From Paraferrimonas sp. SM1919 (lineage in GTDB: Bacteria > Pseudomonadota > Gammaproteobacteria > Enterobacterales > Shewanellaceae), in assembly GCF_010993985.1 (NCBI RefSeq), contig NZ_WINH01000005.1, positions 66,721-130,720 of the forward strand: a stretch of 64,000 bases of DNA, read 5' to 3'. Position numbers and translations under genes: made by a program. Shown in pieces: positions 25,116 to 35,003 of this stretch. Numbering within the stretch: position 1 is the first letter of the stretch; each line of letters begins with the position of its first letter. A model generated the notes under the pieces. The model had not been told where the DNA came from and searched no databases. It worked only from the letters and a program-made list of their open reading frames with translations.

Positions 25116-26138
25116 TTATTTTTTAACTAATTGAATCAATGTCGGCGCAATTCGATTTAAGGCAAGTTCATAATCAGCAGCGCCGAGTTTCTTAGCCGCA
25201 AAAGGCATGCCATAGATAACGCTGGTTTGTTCATCTTGGATAATGGTCTTAGCCCCTGCTTGCTTCATAGCTAATAACCCATTAGCGCCATCTTTTCCCA
25301 TACCTGTTAAAATCACTCCTATACTATTGTGTCTAGCATGTTCAGCCACAGAATCAAAAAGCAAATCAATGGATGGTCGATGTTTATTTAAAGGGGCTTC
25401 CTCACTTAAAATAGTGTAAAAACAGCCCGAACGTTTCTGTATGATAAGGTGTTTATCACCTGGAGCGATATAAGCCGTACCTTTTTTTAAAAGTTGATTA
25501 TGATTGGCTTCGCAGACCTCTATTTGACATTGTGATTGTAATCGTGAAGCGAAGGATTTTGTAAACCCAAAAGGCATATGCTGAACGATAACAATTGCAG
25601 GACAATCTACTGGCATCATCTGTAACAATGTTGTTAACGCTTCGGTCCCCCCTGTGGAGGCACCGATAGCGATAATCTTGTGAGCAATGGTAATCATTGG
25701 TTCGGACTTAATGCCTAAGGGATGCTCAGCCACCTCTTGATGATTAAAACGAAAGTAGCTTCTGTGAATATACTTGATTAATAAAGGAGCGACTTTAGCT
25801 ATTTCTGCCTCTGTCTGGGGCTTTTCAAGACAGGCAAAAGCCCCGATATCCTTTGCTTTTTTTACTAGTGCAGGTTGCACAGCCAAAAGCTTAGAAAAAA
25901 TAATTACTGGCATTGGCCTAAGTGTCATTATTTTTCTTAAAAAACTCATCCCATCCATTTTGGGCAATTCGATGGATAATACTAACACATCGGGTTTATG
26001 GGATTTTATTAAGGTTCGAGCCTGATAAGGATCCTGGGCAAAACCCACCACTTGCAGATCATTTTGACTGTTAATAATAGCTCTCATTGCGTGACACACA
26101 CTGACCGAAGCATCGACAATTAAAACTTTGATTTTCAT
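25116..26138 (-). CDS. cheB: CheB-type protein-glutamate methylesterase with degenerate receiver domain
   Basis: This 340-residue protein has the two-domain CheB layout. The methylesterase domain (~150-340) is intact, with the triad Ser161 (GASTGG), His187 (VQHMPFGF) and Asp283 (GMGKDGANG). The receiver domain (1-120) is not: the phosphoacceptor position in DVLVLSIELPKMDG is Ser55 where CheB has Asp, and the acidic pair near the start is Asp9-Ala10 (IVDAS) instead of Asp-Asp. Lys106 is kept. It therefore cannot be activated by CheA phosphorylation in the usual way and may be constitutive or controlled by binding. The start is the ATG at 26138; the upstream TTG is unsupported. It is the last gene of the che operon. 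Confidence 0.92.
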   Translation of the reverse strand: MKIKVLIVDASVSVCHAMRAIINSQNDLQVVGFAQDPYQARTLIKSHKPDVLVLSIELPKMDGMSFLRKIMTLRPMPVIIFSKLLAVQPALVKKAKDIGAFACLEKPQTEAEIAKVAPLLIKYIHRSYFRFNHQEVAEHPLGIKSEPMITIAHKIIAIGASTGGTEALTTLLQMMPVDCPAIVIVQHMPFGFTKSFASRLQSQCQIEVCEANHNQLLKKGTAYIAPGDKHLIIQKRSGCFYTILSEEAPLNKHRPSIDLLFDSVAEHARHNSIGVILTGMGKDGANGLLAMKQAGAKTIIQDEQTSVIYGMPFAAKKLGAADYELALNRIAPTLIQLVKK

Positions 26139-26200
26139 GTTATTCAATTACGGTTTAAGTGTGGTGAAGCCATGATATCTCATACCAGTTGCTACTATTG

Positions 26201-27040
26201 CTAATGTTTAATGTACATTGTTCTTTTTACTAACTGTAGAGCTTCATGAGTGTGATCATCATTGTTTTTGTGGTAACTTTCTGAGTGTCCTAAAAACAAG
26301 AAACCACCTTTTTTTAAATATTTGGCTAAATGCAAAGTGATCGCTTGTTGTGTGACTTTATCAAAGTAAATGAGGACATTACGACAAAATATGACATCAA
26401 AGCTCCGTGTCAACGGCCAAGCTTTATCGATTAAATTAAGATAATTGAATTGCACCAGCGATTTAACTTCCTCTCTAATTTGATAACTATTATCGAGTTT
26501 ATGATAAATAAAGTAACGGTCCTTTTGTTCAATAGTTAACCTTTCAAGTTGCTCAAGTCGATATATCCCTTTAACGGCATTTTTAAGTGCTTCAACATTA
26601 ATGTCTGTTGCTAAAATTTTTATTGGCGGATGCAAGCTGCCAAACAACTCAATCATTTCTATCGCAATGGTGTAAGCTTCCTCACCGGAGGAACAGCCAG
26701 CAGACCAAACTCGAATGGGATAATCGAGTTGTTTCGCTCTAATCATTGCAATTAACTGAGCACGCAACATTTCAAAATGATATTGCTCTCGATAAAAGTA
26801 AGTAAGATTTGTTGTTAATGCATTAATAAAATAAGGCATTTCAGAAGAATTAGTATCGCTAACAAGATTTATATAAGTTGTAAAATCGTCGATTTTGGTT
26901 GCTCGCAAGCGAGTAACTAAACGATTATAAACTAGGTTTTTCTTACTGTTATTTAAAGTGATACCGGTATTTGCCAGGAGTAACTCCTTGACTCTTAGAA
27001 ATTCCTTGTCACTAAAATGCCTATGATCAATGGTAGGCAT
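26201..27040 (-). CDS. cheR: CheR chemotaxis methyltransferase
   Basis: A 279-residue SAM-dependent glutamate methyltransferase acting on the chemoreceptor. The helical N-terminal domain (~1-85) is followed by the catalytic part with RVWSAGCSSGEEAYTIAI (SAM-binding motif I) and FDVIFCRNVLIYFD, both hallmarks of CheR. Its ATG shares a base with the stop codon of the receptor gene (TAATG), so the pair is translationally coupled. The longer frame begins at a TTG inside the receptor gene. Complete and normal. Confidence 0.95.
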   Translation of the reverse strand: MPTIDHRHFSDKEFLRVKELLLANTGITLNNSKKNLVYNRLVTRLRATKIDDFTTYINLVSDTNSSEMPYFINALTTNLTYFYREQYHFEMLRAQLIAMIRAKQLDYPIRVWSAGCSSGEEAYTIAIEMIELFGSLHPPIKILATDINVEALKNAVKGIYRLEQLERLTIEQKDRYFIYHKLDNSYQIREEVKSLVQFNYLNLIDKAWPLTRSFDVIFCRNVLIYFDKVTQQAITLHLAKYLKKGGFLFLGHSESYHKNNDDHTHEALQLVKRTMYIKH

Positions 27041-29820
27041 TAAAATTCTGACCAATCATTATCATAAATATCTGAACTTGAAAGTTTTGGCTGTTGATGG
27101 GGTTGAGCAGCGATTTGCGCATTAACGCCGCTAGTGTGACCGGTATCAAAAGCGCTTGTGTAACTTGCCAAATTAGCCACTTGTTCTTCTAGTGAACTTG
27201 CCGCTGCGGCTCCCTCCTCTACTAAGGCAGAGTTTTGCTGGGTTACATCATCAACATCTAACATTGCATGACTGACTTGTTCAATCGCCTCACTTTGTTC
27301 AATGGATGCATTCGATATTTCCTCAATTAAGGCCGCCACAGATTGAATCGCCGTTACAACTGTGGTGATTGATTGCCCTGCTTGTCCAGCTAACGTCACA
27401 CCTGACTCAATTTTATCTACAGATGAATTGATCAGTTCCTTGATCTCTTTGGCTGCCGTTGCAGAACGCTGCGCTAAGTTTCTGACTTCGGTCGCCACTA
27501 CCGCAAATCCGCGTCCTTGCTCACCGGCCCTAGCGGCTTCTACTGCAGCATTGAGGGCTAATATATTGGTTTGGAATGCAATACTATCAATCACTGAAAT
27601 AATGTTTATGATCTCTTGTGAACTTGAATTTATTTCTGACATGTTTTCAACAACATGCTTAACGATTTCGCCACCATTTAGGGCATTTTTGGCGGTTTGT
27701 TTCGCTAAATTATTTGCATTGATGGAATGTTCTGAATTTTGTTTTACTGTTACACTGAGTTGTTCCACACTTGATGACGTAACCTCTAAGCTGCGAGCTT
27801 GTTTTTCAGTTCTCTTAGCTAAATCGATATTGCCAATGGCTATCTCTTTTGCCGCCGTATTAATGGTGTCGGCGGAAAGCTGAATCTGCAAAATCATTTC
27901 TTTGAGTCGATTAACCGTTAAATTAGTGCTTTCCATCAATTCACCAAACGCACCAGAATATTTATTATATACTTGTACTGTCAAATCCCCTTCAGCAAGG
28001 GATGACAATACCGACGCAACATCTTTCAAACAGGTCTCATTAACCTCTAAAACACTGTTTAAGTTTTCGGAAAGCATATTAAAGAATTTGTTGTTACCTG
28101 AGATGGACATTCTTTTACTAAAGTCCCCTTTTGCTGCCGCTTGAATCACCGATTGGATCTCTGATTCAATGCTGAACTCTTGAGTACGATCATTCCATTC
28201 TGTTATATAGCCAATGTGGTGTCCATGGGTATCAATAACCGTATTAATATTGAGGCTGAATTGACGCGAGCCTATATCTAATTGTAATTCGACGGCTTCT
28301 TTTTGCGCTTTAGACTTAAAAATATCTTTATCTTGGCTGAGCTTTAACAGCAATTGTTTCATATTAAAGCCAACAATCTGCTCTGAATTGAACTCAGGAT
28401 CGGCTGTGCTAAAATCTTTTTGAAAACGACTAAATGTTGAAATGAGTGAAGGGTTTACATATATAACATTACCTTGATTGTTTTGGATCATCATACAAGT
28501 ACTTACATTATCCAAAGCAATTTTAATTTGAGTTGCTGAGATGGCTTGTTGCTTCACATTTTCCATGTTGTATGCCAACAACACCTTCATTGACTTTAAG
28601 GACTGTAGAACATCTGAAATTTCATCATCATTATTGATTGTTACATCAAAAAGGTAATCTTGCCTAACTAACCTAAAAAAGTAGTTTTTGATATCGTTGA
28701 GGCGATGATTAATATCCTTAGAAAACAAGTAGGCAACCGACAGATAAATGACGATAAAAAACAACGTCAATGAAACAGAAATCATCACATCTGAAATATA
28801 AATAAATTTACTATCCGCAATAATCTTATCGGAACTCTGAAGGTTAGCAGCGAGCGTCGTCTCGAGTTCAATAAGCAAGTCATCTATTTGTTTTTTTGAG
28901 ATATCAACAAAGGAAGTTAAAGTCGCTTCTGAAAAAATTTGTTTAGGAATGTCTGCTAATTGTTCCGTTACATTTGAGCTGAAGTTTTGTAAAAGGTTTT
29001 TATTGCTCCTGAAAAAGGCGCGATAACTTGAGTCGAGCTTAGTATGATGATTATTGATAAGCTCATTGAGAATACTATCAAGTTCTACAAGTTTAAGATT
29101 GTTTTCTTTAATTTTACTGACTTCAACCATTTTTGCGCCAATATCGGAAGTCATTTTTAGTTTTTCTAAGCGGTGCTTGCTGTCTATCCAAATCCTCTGA
29201 GAATCAATCAGCTTGGCGTACATTTTGATATGTACTTGATGCAGTTGTTCAATTCCTTGCATTTCCTTATAAGCCCCATGAATGCCAACGGCTAAAACCG
29301 ACAACAGAGAAATTGTCCCAATTGCAACCATCGCAAATAACTTCTGCTTTATTGACAATTCTGGTATCCACGACACTTTATTACGAACAACTTTACCTCT
29401 TTTAACGATGTAGCGATTATCTTGGGATTCACTAAGGAGACGGTAATCCAATTTTGCCTTCTGTAGGTCGATAGCATTTGGTGCAGATCGTACCGCTATG
29501 TAGCCAGTTTGAATGCCGTTTTCATAAAATGGGGTAATATCCGTTTTTACCCAACAGTAACCGCCATTTTTTAGTTTGTCTTTGACAATTCCTGACCAGG
29601 AGTAGCCAGCTGCTATTTGCCTGGAAAAGTCTTCATAAATGGCCGCAGGGATATCTGGGTGGCGTAAAATATTGAGTTGACTGCCCAATATTTCTGCTTC
29701 TGAAAAACCTGACACTCTTATAAATCCATCATTCGCAGAAATGATTTTTCCTGTCAAATCAGTAGTACAAATTAACAATTCATTTTCAGATAATATATAT
29801 TCTTTACTCTCATTACTCAT
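27040..29820 (-). CDS. methyl-accepting chemotaxis protein with two PAS domains
   Basis: A 926-residue receptor. An N-terminal cytoplasmic PAS domain (residues ~10-120, Aer-like, [17 protein letters not shown]) precedes membrane segment 1 (~160-185), a helical periplasmic ligand domain (~185-335), membrane segment 2 (~345-368) and HAMP. A second PAS-like domain (~425-540) and a HAMP-like linker lead to the signalling hairpin, whose tip reads [20 protein letters not shown]. The last five residues, DWSEF, fit the xWxxF pentapeptide that tethers CheR or CheB to receptors. The N-terminal PAS resembles redox sensors, but ligand and cofactor cannot be told. It lies between cheW and cheR and is probably the dedicated receptor of this pathway. 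Confidence 0.93.
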   Translation of the reverse strand: MSNESKEYILSENELLICTTDLTGKIISANDGFIRVSGFSEAEILGSQLNILRHPDIPAAIYEDFSRQIAAGYSWSGIVKDKLKNGGYCWVKTDITPFYENGIQTGYIAVRSAPNAIDLQKAKLDYRLLSESQDNRYIVKRGKVVRNKVSWIPELSIKQKLFAMVAIGTISLLSVLAVGIHGAYKEMQGIEQLHQVHIKMYAKLIDSQRIWIDSKHRLEKLKMTSDIGAKMVEVSKIKENNLKLVELDSILNELINNHHTKLDSSYRAFFRSNKNLLQNFSSNVTEQLADIPKQIFSEATLTSFVDISKKQIDDLLIELETTLAANLQSSDKIIADSKFIYISDVMISVSLTLFFIVIYLSVAYLFSKDINHRLNDIKNYFFRLVRQDYLFDVTINNDDEISDVLQSLKSMKVLLAYNMENVKQQAISATQIKIALDNVSTCMMIQNNQGNVIYVNPSLISTFSRFQKDFSTADPEFNSEQIVGFNMKQLLLKLSQDKDIFKSKAQKEAVELQLDIGSRQFSLNINTVIDTHGHHIGYITEWNDRTQEFSIESEIQSVIQAAAKGDFSKRMSISGNNKFFNMLSENLNSVLEVNETCLKDVASVLSSLAEGDLTVQVYNKYSGAFGELMESTNLTVNRLKEMILQIQLSADTINTAAKEIAIGNIDLAKRTEKQARSLEVTSSSVEQLSVTVKQNSEHSINANNLAKQTAKNALNGGEIVKHVVENMSEINSSSQEIINIISVIDSIAFQTNILALNAAVEAARAGEQGRGFAVVATEVRNLAQRSATAAKEIKELINSSVDKIESGVTLAGQAGQSITTVVTAIQSVAALIEEISNASIEQSEAIEQVSHAMLDVDDVTQQNSALVEEGAAAASSLEEQVANLASYTSAFDTGHTSGVNAQIAAQPHQQPKLSSSDIYDNDWSEF

Positions 29821-29834
29821 AATGTTTTTGCCTA

Positions 29835-30362
29835 TTAGACCTCTGGTTTGATTGTGTCGCCGTCGTTAACTACCGGTTCTAACGCTTTTATTTCTTCATT
29901 GGCTATCAATTGAGTGATATTTAAAATAACCAGCATCAGTTTATCTAAAGAGACTAACCCTTCTATATATTCGATATTTAAGACTGCGTGAAGGCTTGGC
30001 GGGGGCTGGATCTGTGCTGGTTGTAAATGGACAACATCCTCAACGGCATCGACAACAATACCAATGGTTTTGTCATAAACCTTAATAATGATCACGACAG
30101 TCATGTCATTATAAGTAATATTTGTCATGCCAAATTTAAGTCGCATATCAATGATAGGAATGATTAAACCTCTTAAATTCATGACACCTTTGATATGTTG
30201 AGGGAGGTTAGGAATGGTGGTGACATAGCCATAAGTGCGAATTTCTTGAACAGTTAAAATATCGATTCCATAATATTCAGTACCTAACCAGAAAGTTAGG
30301 TACTCATTCATATTAGTTGTCTGTTCTGCAATGAAATATTGCTTATCGGTTAGATGCGTCAA
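29835..30362 (-). CDS. cheW: CheW adaptor protein
   Basis: CheW couples the receptor to CheA. The sequence has the expected pattern: [22 protein letters not shown], then [20 protein letters not shown] and [11 protein letters not shown]. The 175-residue form starts at a TTG with GGGA seven bases before it and has an N-terminal lead like E. coli CheW. The alternative is the ATG at 30311, giving 158 residues but with a poor ribosome site. It is 14 bases upstream of the receptor gene. Confidence 0.92.
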   Translation of the reverse strand: MTHLTDKQYFIAEQTTNMNEYLTFWLGTEYYGIDILTVQEIRTYGYVTTIPNLPQHIKGVMNLRGLIIPIIDMRLKFGMTNITYNDMTVVIIIKVYDKTIGIVVDAVEDVVHLQPAQIQPPPSLHAVLNIEYIEGLVSLDKLMLVILNITQLIANEEIKALEPVVNDGDTIKPEV

Positions 30363-30406
30363 GCTTGTGTCCCATGTTTCTTTAAAGTACTAAGCATAAT
30401 TGATGG

Positions 30407-32482
30407 TCAGCATTTTGCTGTTTTTACCAAATCGGCGACATCTAATATCAGAGATACCCGACCATCACCCATTATAGTCGCCCCGGAAATACATGGTAAT
30501 TTCTTATAGTTATCCACTATGTTTTTAACGACAATTTGTTGTTGTCCGAGCAACCTGTCAACCAACAAAGCAACCATCTGATCGCCATGCTCGAGTAATA
30601 CTATGATGCCATCTTGTGGCTTACTATATTGTGACTCAATGTTAAAAAAGCGATCCAGTCTTAAGATTGGAACATAACTACCCTGTACTTTTATCAACGA
30701 ATGGTGGCTATTTAATTGTTTAATTTCGGTGCTATTTGGTTGTAATGATTCGATAATATAAGTCAATGGTATGATGTAAGTCTGCTCCCCTACGGCCACA
30801 GACATGCCCTCGATAATGGCTAATGTTAGGGGCATTCGAATGGAAATTGTCGTTCCTTTATTGATTATTGAGCTGATTTCTATTCGTCCACCTAGCGCAG
30901 TAATATTGCGTTTAACTACGTCCATCCCTACTCCACGGCCAGAAACTTCGGTGACAGACTCAGCAGTTGAGAATCCTGGAGAAAATATAAGCTGAAAAAT
31001 ATCTTGTTCTTGCTGACTCTCTGGTATTGATAAACCAAGCTTCTGTGCTTTATCGAGTATTTTTCTAGGATCGATTCCCGCTCCATCATCTTCTATGTTG
31101 ATGACGACATCACCACCACGGTACATTGCGATCAGTTTAATTATGCCTTGTTCACTTTTTGCAAGGGTTTGTCGTTGCTCTGGCATCTCTATGCCATGAT
31201 CGATACTATTTCTGACTAAATGGGTAAGTGGGTCAACCAGTTTTTCCAGCAAGCCCTTATCCAACTCGGTATCTTCACCTTCAATTATTAAATTTATTTG
31301 TTTGTTCATTGATTGGCTTAAATCCCTCACCACACGAGGAAATCGTTTAAATAAAGTGCCAATGGGCATCATTCTTACTGACATGACTGAAGCTTGTAAT
31401 TCCCGTGTATTGCCCTCAAGTTGATGTATTCTGCTTGTTAGCAATTCATGGTTATCCAGCCCAAGATCAACGATAAGATTCTGTAACATTGATTGGGTAA
31501 TGATCAGCTCGCCAACCTGATTAATTAATTCATCTATTTTATGGGTACTTACTCTAATAGAAGTACTTTCTTGAACTTTGAAGACAGGGCTATCCTTGCT
31601 GGGTAGGTTTACTTGACTGCTATCGCCATGTTCAATTGAGGATAATAACGACTCTGGTTGTTTGGATTGGCCATACCAATGCCATATTTTTTGCTTTGCC
31701 GTCTCCACTTTCATCGGTTTGACCAGGTAATCATCCATGCCTGCATCTAAACATTTTTGTTTTTCTTGCTCCCCTATCATGGCAGTCATGGCAATAATGG
31801 GGATTGTTTTAACGGCCTCTCCGGCTTCACCATTACGAATTGCCATACTTGTTTGATAACCATTTAACACCGGCATATGACAGTCTAATAAAATAATATC
31901 GAAAGGTTGCTGTTGCGCATCTTGCAGGCTCGCGAGTGCAACTTGGCCATTCTCTGCAAGGGCATAATTTTTGATCCCTATCTTTTTTAAAATATGTGTG
32001 GCCAATTTCTGATTAACCGCACTATCTTCAACAATAAGAATATTAATGGCAGCAAAGTCATGGTTAATAATTTCATTAGTTGGCTCTTCATTAGCAAAAA
32101 ACTGACGCAGTGAATCGCAAAGAGTGTTAATTTTGTTTTCACTGACGTTGCCCGAAGCGTCATTCTGATGGGCCTGCTTTAATGACTGTAAGATATCCTT
32201 AGCCTGCAGCAGCAATTCAATCATAGCTTGATTGATCTTAATTTTTTTGTTTTTAATGGATGATAGGAAATGCTCTAAAGTGTGGGTGACGGTTGCTATG
32301 TCATCAAAACCGAATATGGCTGAACCACCTTTAATTGAATGCGCAGCTCTAAAAAGTGCATCTAATAATTCGATATTATCCCTTTGATTATCGGTATCTA
32401 ATAATAATGATTCCATTTCTTGGAGATGCTCACTCATCTCTTCAAAAAAGATCTGTTCAAATTGCTTATTATTGTCAACCAT
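30407..32482 (-). CDS. cheA: CheA histidine kinase with an internal receiver domain
   Basis: A 691-residue kinase with domains HPt (1-125, phospho-accepting His48 in RAAHSIKGG), receiver (~145-270, with Glu152-Asp153, phosphoacceptor Asp200 in ILLDCHMP and Lys255), dimerisation (~311-375), HATPase (~375-550, HLVRNSIDHG) and CheW-like regulatory domain (~555-691). The receiver sits where the CheY/CheB-binding P2 domain would be. In most hybrid CheA proteins a receiver, if present, is at the C-terminus. With no cheY nearby and CheB unable to accept phosphate, this receiver may be the phosphate sink or the output. First gene of the operon cheA-cheW-mcp-cheR-cheB. Confidence 0.93.
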   Translation of the reverse strand: MVDNNKQFEQIFFEEMSEHLQEMESLLLDTDNQRDNIELLDALFRAAHSIKGGSAIFGFDDIATVTHTLEHFLSSIKNKKIKINQAMIELLLQAKDILQSLKQAHQNDASGNVSENKINTLCDSLRQFFANEEPTNEIINHDFAAINILIVEDSAVNQKLATHILKKIGIKNYALAENGQVALASLQDAQQQPFDIILLDCHMPVLNGYQTSMAIRNGEAGEAVKTIPIIAMTAMIGEQEKQKCLDAGMDDYLVKPMKVETAKQKIWHWYGQSKQPESLLSSIEHGDSSQVNLPSKDSPVFKVQESTSIRVSTHKIDELINQVGELIITQSMLQNLIVDLGLDNHELLTSRIHQLEGNTRELQASVMSVRMMPIGTLFKRFPRVVRDLSQSMNKQINLIIEGEDTELDKGLLEKLVDPLTHLVRNSIDHGIEMPEQRQTLAKSEQGIIKLIAMYRGGDVVINIEDDGAGIDPRKILDKAQKLGLSIPESQQEQDIFQLIFSPGFSTAESVTEVSGRGVGMDVVKRNITALGGRIEISSIINKGTTISIRMPLTLAIIEGMSVAVGEQTYIIPLTYIIESLQPNSTEIKQLNSHHSLIKVQGSYVPILRLDRFFNIESQYSKPQDGIIVLLEHGDQMVALLVDRLLGQQQIVVKNIVDNYKKLPCISGATIMGDGRVSLILDVADLVKTAKC

Positions 32483-32791
32483 AAAGATAAGAGATCATAT
32501 TAATTTAACTATTTAAGTATTTACATCAAGTGAAGTATGGTAGTGAGTTGCTACAACCGCAAGAAAATGACGATCAAGTTGTTTAACCACTGAATGAGGA
32601 ACTTATTTGTCAGGCTTGCTAGCGGTCACGGCTAACTTTTTTAGTTCTAATGGTGAAAAATAGCGATATGGTTGAGGTGGTTTGCAATACTGTGTAATTA
32701 ACTAACCTGTTGTAATATTACAGGCCATTAACAGTCACATCATTGCCCGAAAACTTATTGGTTAAATGTATCTTATCGTTACTATTAACCG
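32483..32791. other. intergenic stretch with a 12-base palindrome
   Basis: No gene is seen between cheA and the DUF2391 gene. It should hold the cheA promoter near its left end. At 32711-32722 lies the perfect palindrome TGTAATATTACA, extended on the outside to CCTG...CAGG with one base offset. No T-run follows, so it is more like an operator than a terminator. The binding protein is unknown. Confidence 0.5.
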
Positions 32792-33187
32792 TTATTCTTT
32801 ATCAAAACTATCGACGATTATTGCGCCCATTGAGGCAGGCATTGTGATCACGACTAATCGTTTTAATGCCGTTACTGGCTCATCAAATAACGGAAACTTA
32901 TCCAAAGCGAACAATACCAAAGCCACCACAAGTGCGGCAATGACATAAGCGATAATAATGCGACTTAAGAACACAGGCACTCGATACTTGATGTTTCCCT
33001 GAAAAACATTCTGATAGGCGAAAATTCCTAGGAAAATAACCGACAGAATAAAAAGCAGAATAAGGTTGCCTAGGGGGAGCACTTCGCCAAGTCTCCACGC
33101 CTCTTCTGAGAATGAAATCGGCACTGCCAATGCGAAAGCGCCAACAGTCACCTGACTTGCGTCTTCAGTATTAAAACTCAAATTCAT
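32792..33187 (-). CDS. DUF2391-type integral membrane protein
   Basis: A 131-residue inner-membrane protein with four hydrophobic segments: VTVGAFALAVPISFSEEAW, NLILLFILSVIFLGIFA, IIIAYVIAALVVALVLFAL and VVITMPASMGAIIV. The Glu-Glu-Ala-Trp end of the first segment and overall length fit the DUF2391/TIGR02587 group of putative membrane proteins, whose function is unknown. Three in-frame ATGs lie at the start. The last (33187) is preferred for its spacing from AGG; the first (33208) has no ribosome site. Confidence 0.7.
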   Translation of the reverse strand: MNLSFNTEDASQVTVGAFALAVPISFSEEAWRLGEVLPLGNLILLFILSVIFLGIFAYQNVFQGNIKYRVPVFLSRIIIAYVIAALVVALVLFALDKFPLFDEPVTALKRLVVITMPASMGAIIVDSFDKE

Positions 33188-33358
33188 GATCATAAACCTA
33201 TCTAGCATTGCTTGTTTTTTAGCCTTAATTATTAAATCATAAAATAAGCAACCATAGCCAGTTACTATTCTAAGTACTTGGTTAAGAATAAAAACAATGG
33301 CTGGATCTTATTAATGGAGCTTTAACACTATTGCTGACATTAAAATTATTTTTAAAAC

Positions 33359-33388
33359 AAAAAAGCGCTGGCAAATGGCAGCGCTTGA
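33359..33388 (-). terminator. terminator of glcB-aceA operon
   Basis: On the minus strand, AAGCGCTGCCATTTGCCAGCGCTT followed by TTTTG. It lies 22 bases after the aceA stop. Confidence 0.85.
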
Positions 33389-33410
33389 TTAGGTATAGTT
33401 TCGATAAAGG

Positions 33411-35003
33411 TTAGCCAAACTGGTTCATGGTATTGGCTGCTCCACCAGCTTTAAGGGCATTGTCACCGCTAAAGTAGGTTTTGTGGTCGTCACCAATGTT
33501 AGAGCCTGACATATCTTGGTGCTTCACACAGGCAAGGCCTTGGCGAATTTCTTTTCGTTGTACCCCTTTAACATAAGCGAGCATGCCCATTTCACTAAAG
33601 TAATCTTTAGCAAGGTTATCCGTAGACAATGCCGCTGTGTGGTAGGTTGGTAGTGTAATGAGATGATGGAAAATACCCGCCTGGGCCGCCGCATCACGTT
33701 GGAAGTTACGAATACGTTCGTCTGCTTCTAATGCTAACTCGCTATCATCGTAAATGGCATTCATTAACTTCTCACGGTCGTAGGCTGATACGTCTTTGCC
33801 CGCTTCTGACCAAGCATCAAAGGTTTGCTGACGGAAGTTCAGCGTCCAGTTAAATGATGGCGAGTTGTTGTACACCAACTTAGCATTTGGAACTACTTCG
33901 CGGATACGGTCAACCATGGCTTTAATTTGGGCAATGTGCGGCTTCTCGGTTTCAATCCACAATAGGTCTGCACCCTGCTGCAGTGAGGTAATACAGTCAA
34001 GTACCACACGGTCTTCACCCGTGTTCGCTTTAAAGCGTACTAGCGCATTTGGCAGTCTGATTGGTTTAATAATGCCACCTTTTTGGCGAATAACCATGTC
34101 GCCCATTTCAATGTCTTCAAGACTAGTCACTGGAGTACCGTCAATAAACTCATTGTATTGCTCGGCTAAATCACCTGGAGTTTGGGATACAGGGATCTTT
34201 TGAGTAAGTCCTGCACCTAATGAATCGGTACGGGCCACAATCACACCATCTTCAACCCCTAACTCTAAGAAGGCATAACGTACCGCGTTAATTTTCGCTA
34301 AAAAGTCTTCGTGGGGTACGGTTACCTTACCATCCTGGTGGCCACATTGCTTAGCGTCAGATACTTGGTTTTCAATTTGAATGCAGCAGGCCCCTGCCTC
34401 AATCATCTTTTTCGCTAATAAATATGTCGCTTCTTCGTTACCAAAACCGGCGTCAATATCAGCAATTATTGGCACCACATGGGTTTGGAAGTTGTCAATC
34501 TGCTTAAGAATATTTTGCGCTTCAATCGAGCCCTTATCTTCACAGTTATCTAACGCTTGGTATAAATGGTTCAGTTCGCGGGCATCGGCTTGTTTTAAAA
34601 AGTCATACAGCTCAGCAATTAATGCTGGTACTGAGGTTTTCTCATGCATGGATTGGTCTGGTAATGGCCCAAACTCACTGCGCATGGCCGCCACCATCCA
34701 ACCTGATAGGTATAGGTAACGACCTTTAGTGTTTTCAAAATGCTTCTTCACTGAAATCATTTTTTGTTGACCAATAAAGCCATGCCAGCAGCCAAGTGAC
34801 TGAGTGTATTGACTCGGATCGTTATCATAGGCAGCCATGTCTGCTCGCATGATTTTTGCCGTATATTTTGCAATGTCTAAACCAGTACGAAAACGGTTTT
34901 GCAGTTGCATACGTGCCACGTATTCAGGGTTAATATTATGACTAATATATGGTGCCTGGTTAAGGTGTGCTTGGTTGGCATCAATGTTTAAACGGTAGCT
35001 CAT
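33411..35003 (-). CDS. aceA: isocitrate lyase, long form
   Basis: A 530-residue enzyme splitting isocitrate into succinate and glyoxylate, the first step of the glyoxylate shunt. The active-site segment reads DAKQCGHQDGK (Cys catalytic), preceded by PIIADIDAGFGNEEATY for metal and substrate binding. The length exceeds the ~430 residues of E. coli AceA and fits the larger subtype with an extra insertion. The start overlaps the stop of the malate synthase gene by four bases (ATGA), so the pair is coupled. A terminator follows. Secure. Confidence 0.96.
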   Translation of the reverse strand: MSYRLNIDANQAHLNQAPYISHNINPEYVARMQLQNRFRTGLDIAKYTAKIMRADMAAYDNDPSQYTQSLGCWHGFIGQQKMISVKKHFENTKGRYLYLSGWMVAAMRSEFGPLPDQSMHEKTSVPALIAELYDFLKQADARELNHLYQALDNCEDKGSIEAQNILKQIDNFQTHVVPIIADIDAGFGNEEATYLLAKKMIEAGACCIQIENQVSDAKQCGHQDGKVTVPHEDFLAKINAVRYAFLELGVEDGVIVARTDSLGAGLTQKIPVSQTPGDLAEQYNEFIDGTPVTSLEDIEMGDMVIRQKGGIIKPIRLPNALVRFKANTGEDRVVLDCITSLQQGADLLWIETEKPHIAQIKAMVDRIREVVPNAKLVYNNSPSFNWTLNFRQQTFDAWSEAGKDVSAYDREKLMNAIYDDSELALEADERIRNFQRDAAAQAGIFHHLITLPTYHTAALSTDNLAKDYFSEMGMLAYVKGVQRKEIRQGLACVKHQDMSGSNIGDDHKTYFSGDNALKAGGAANTMNQFG

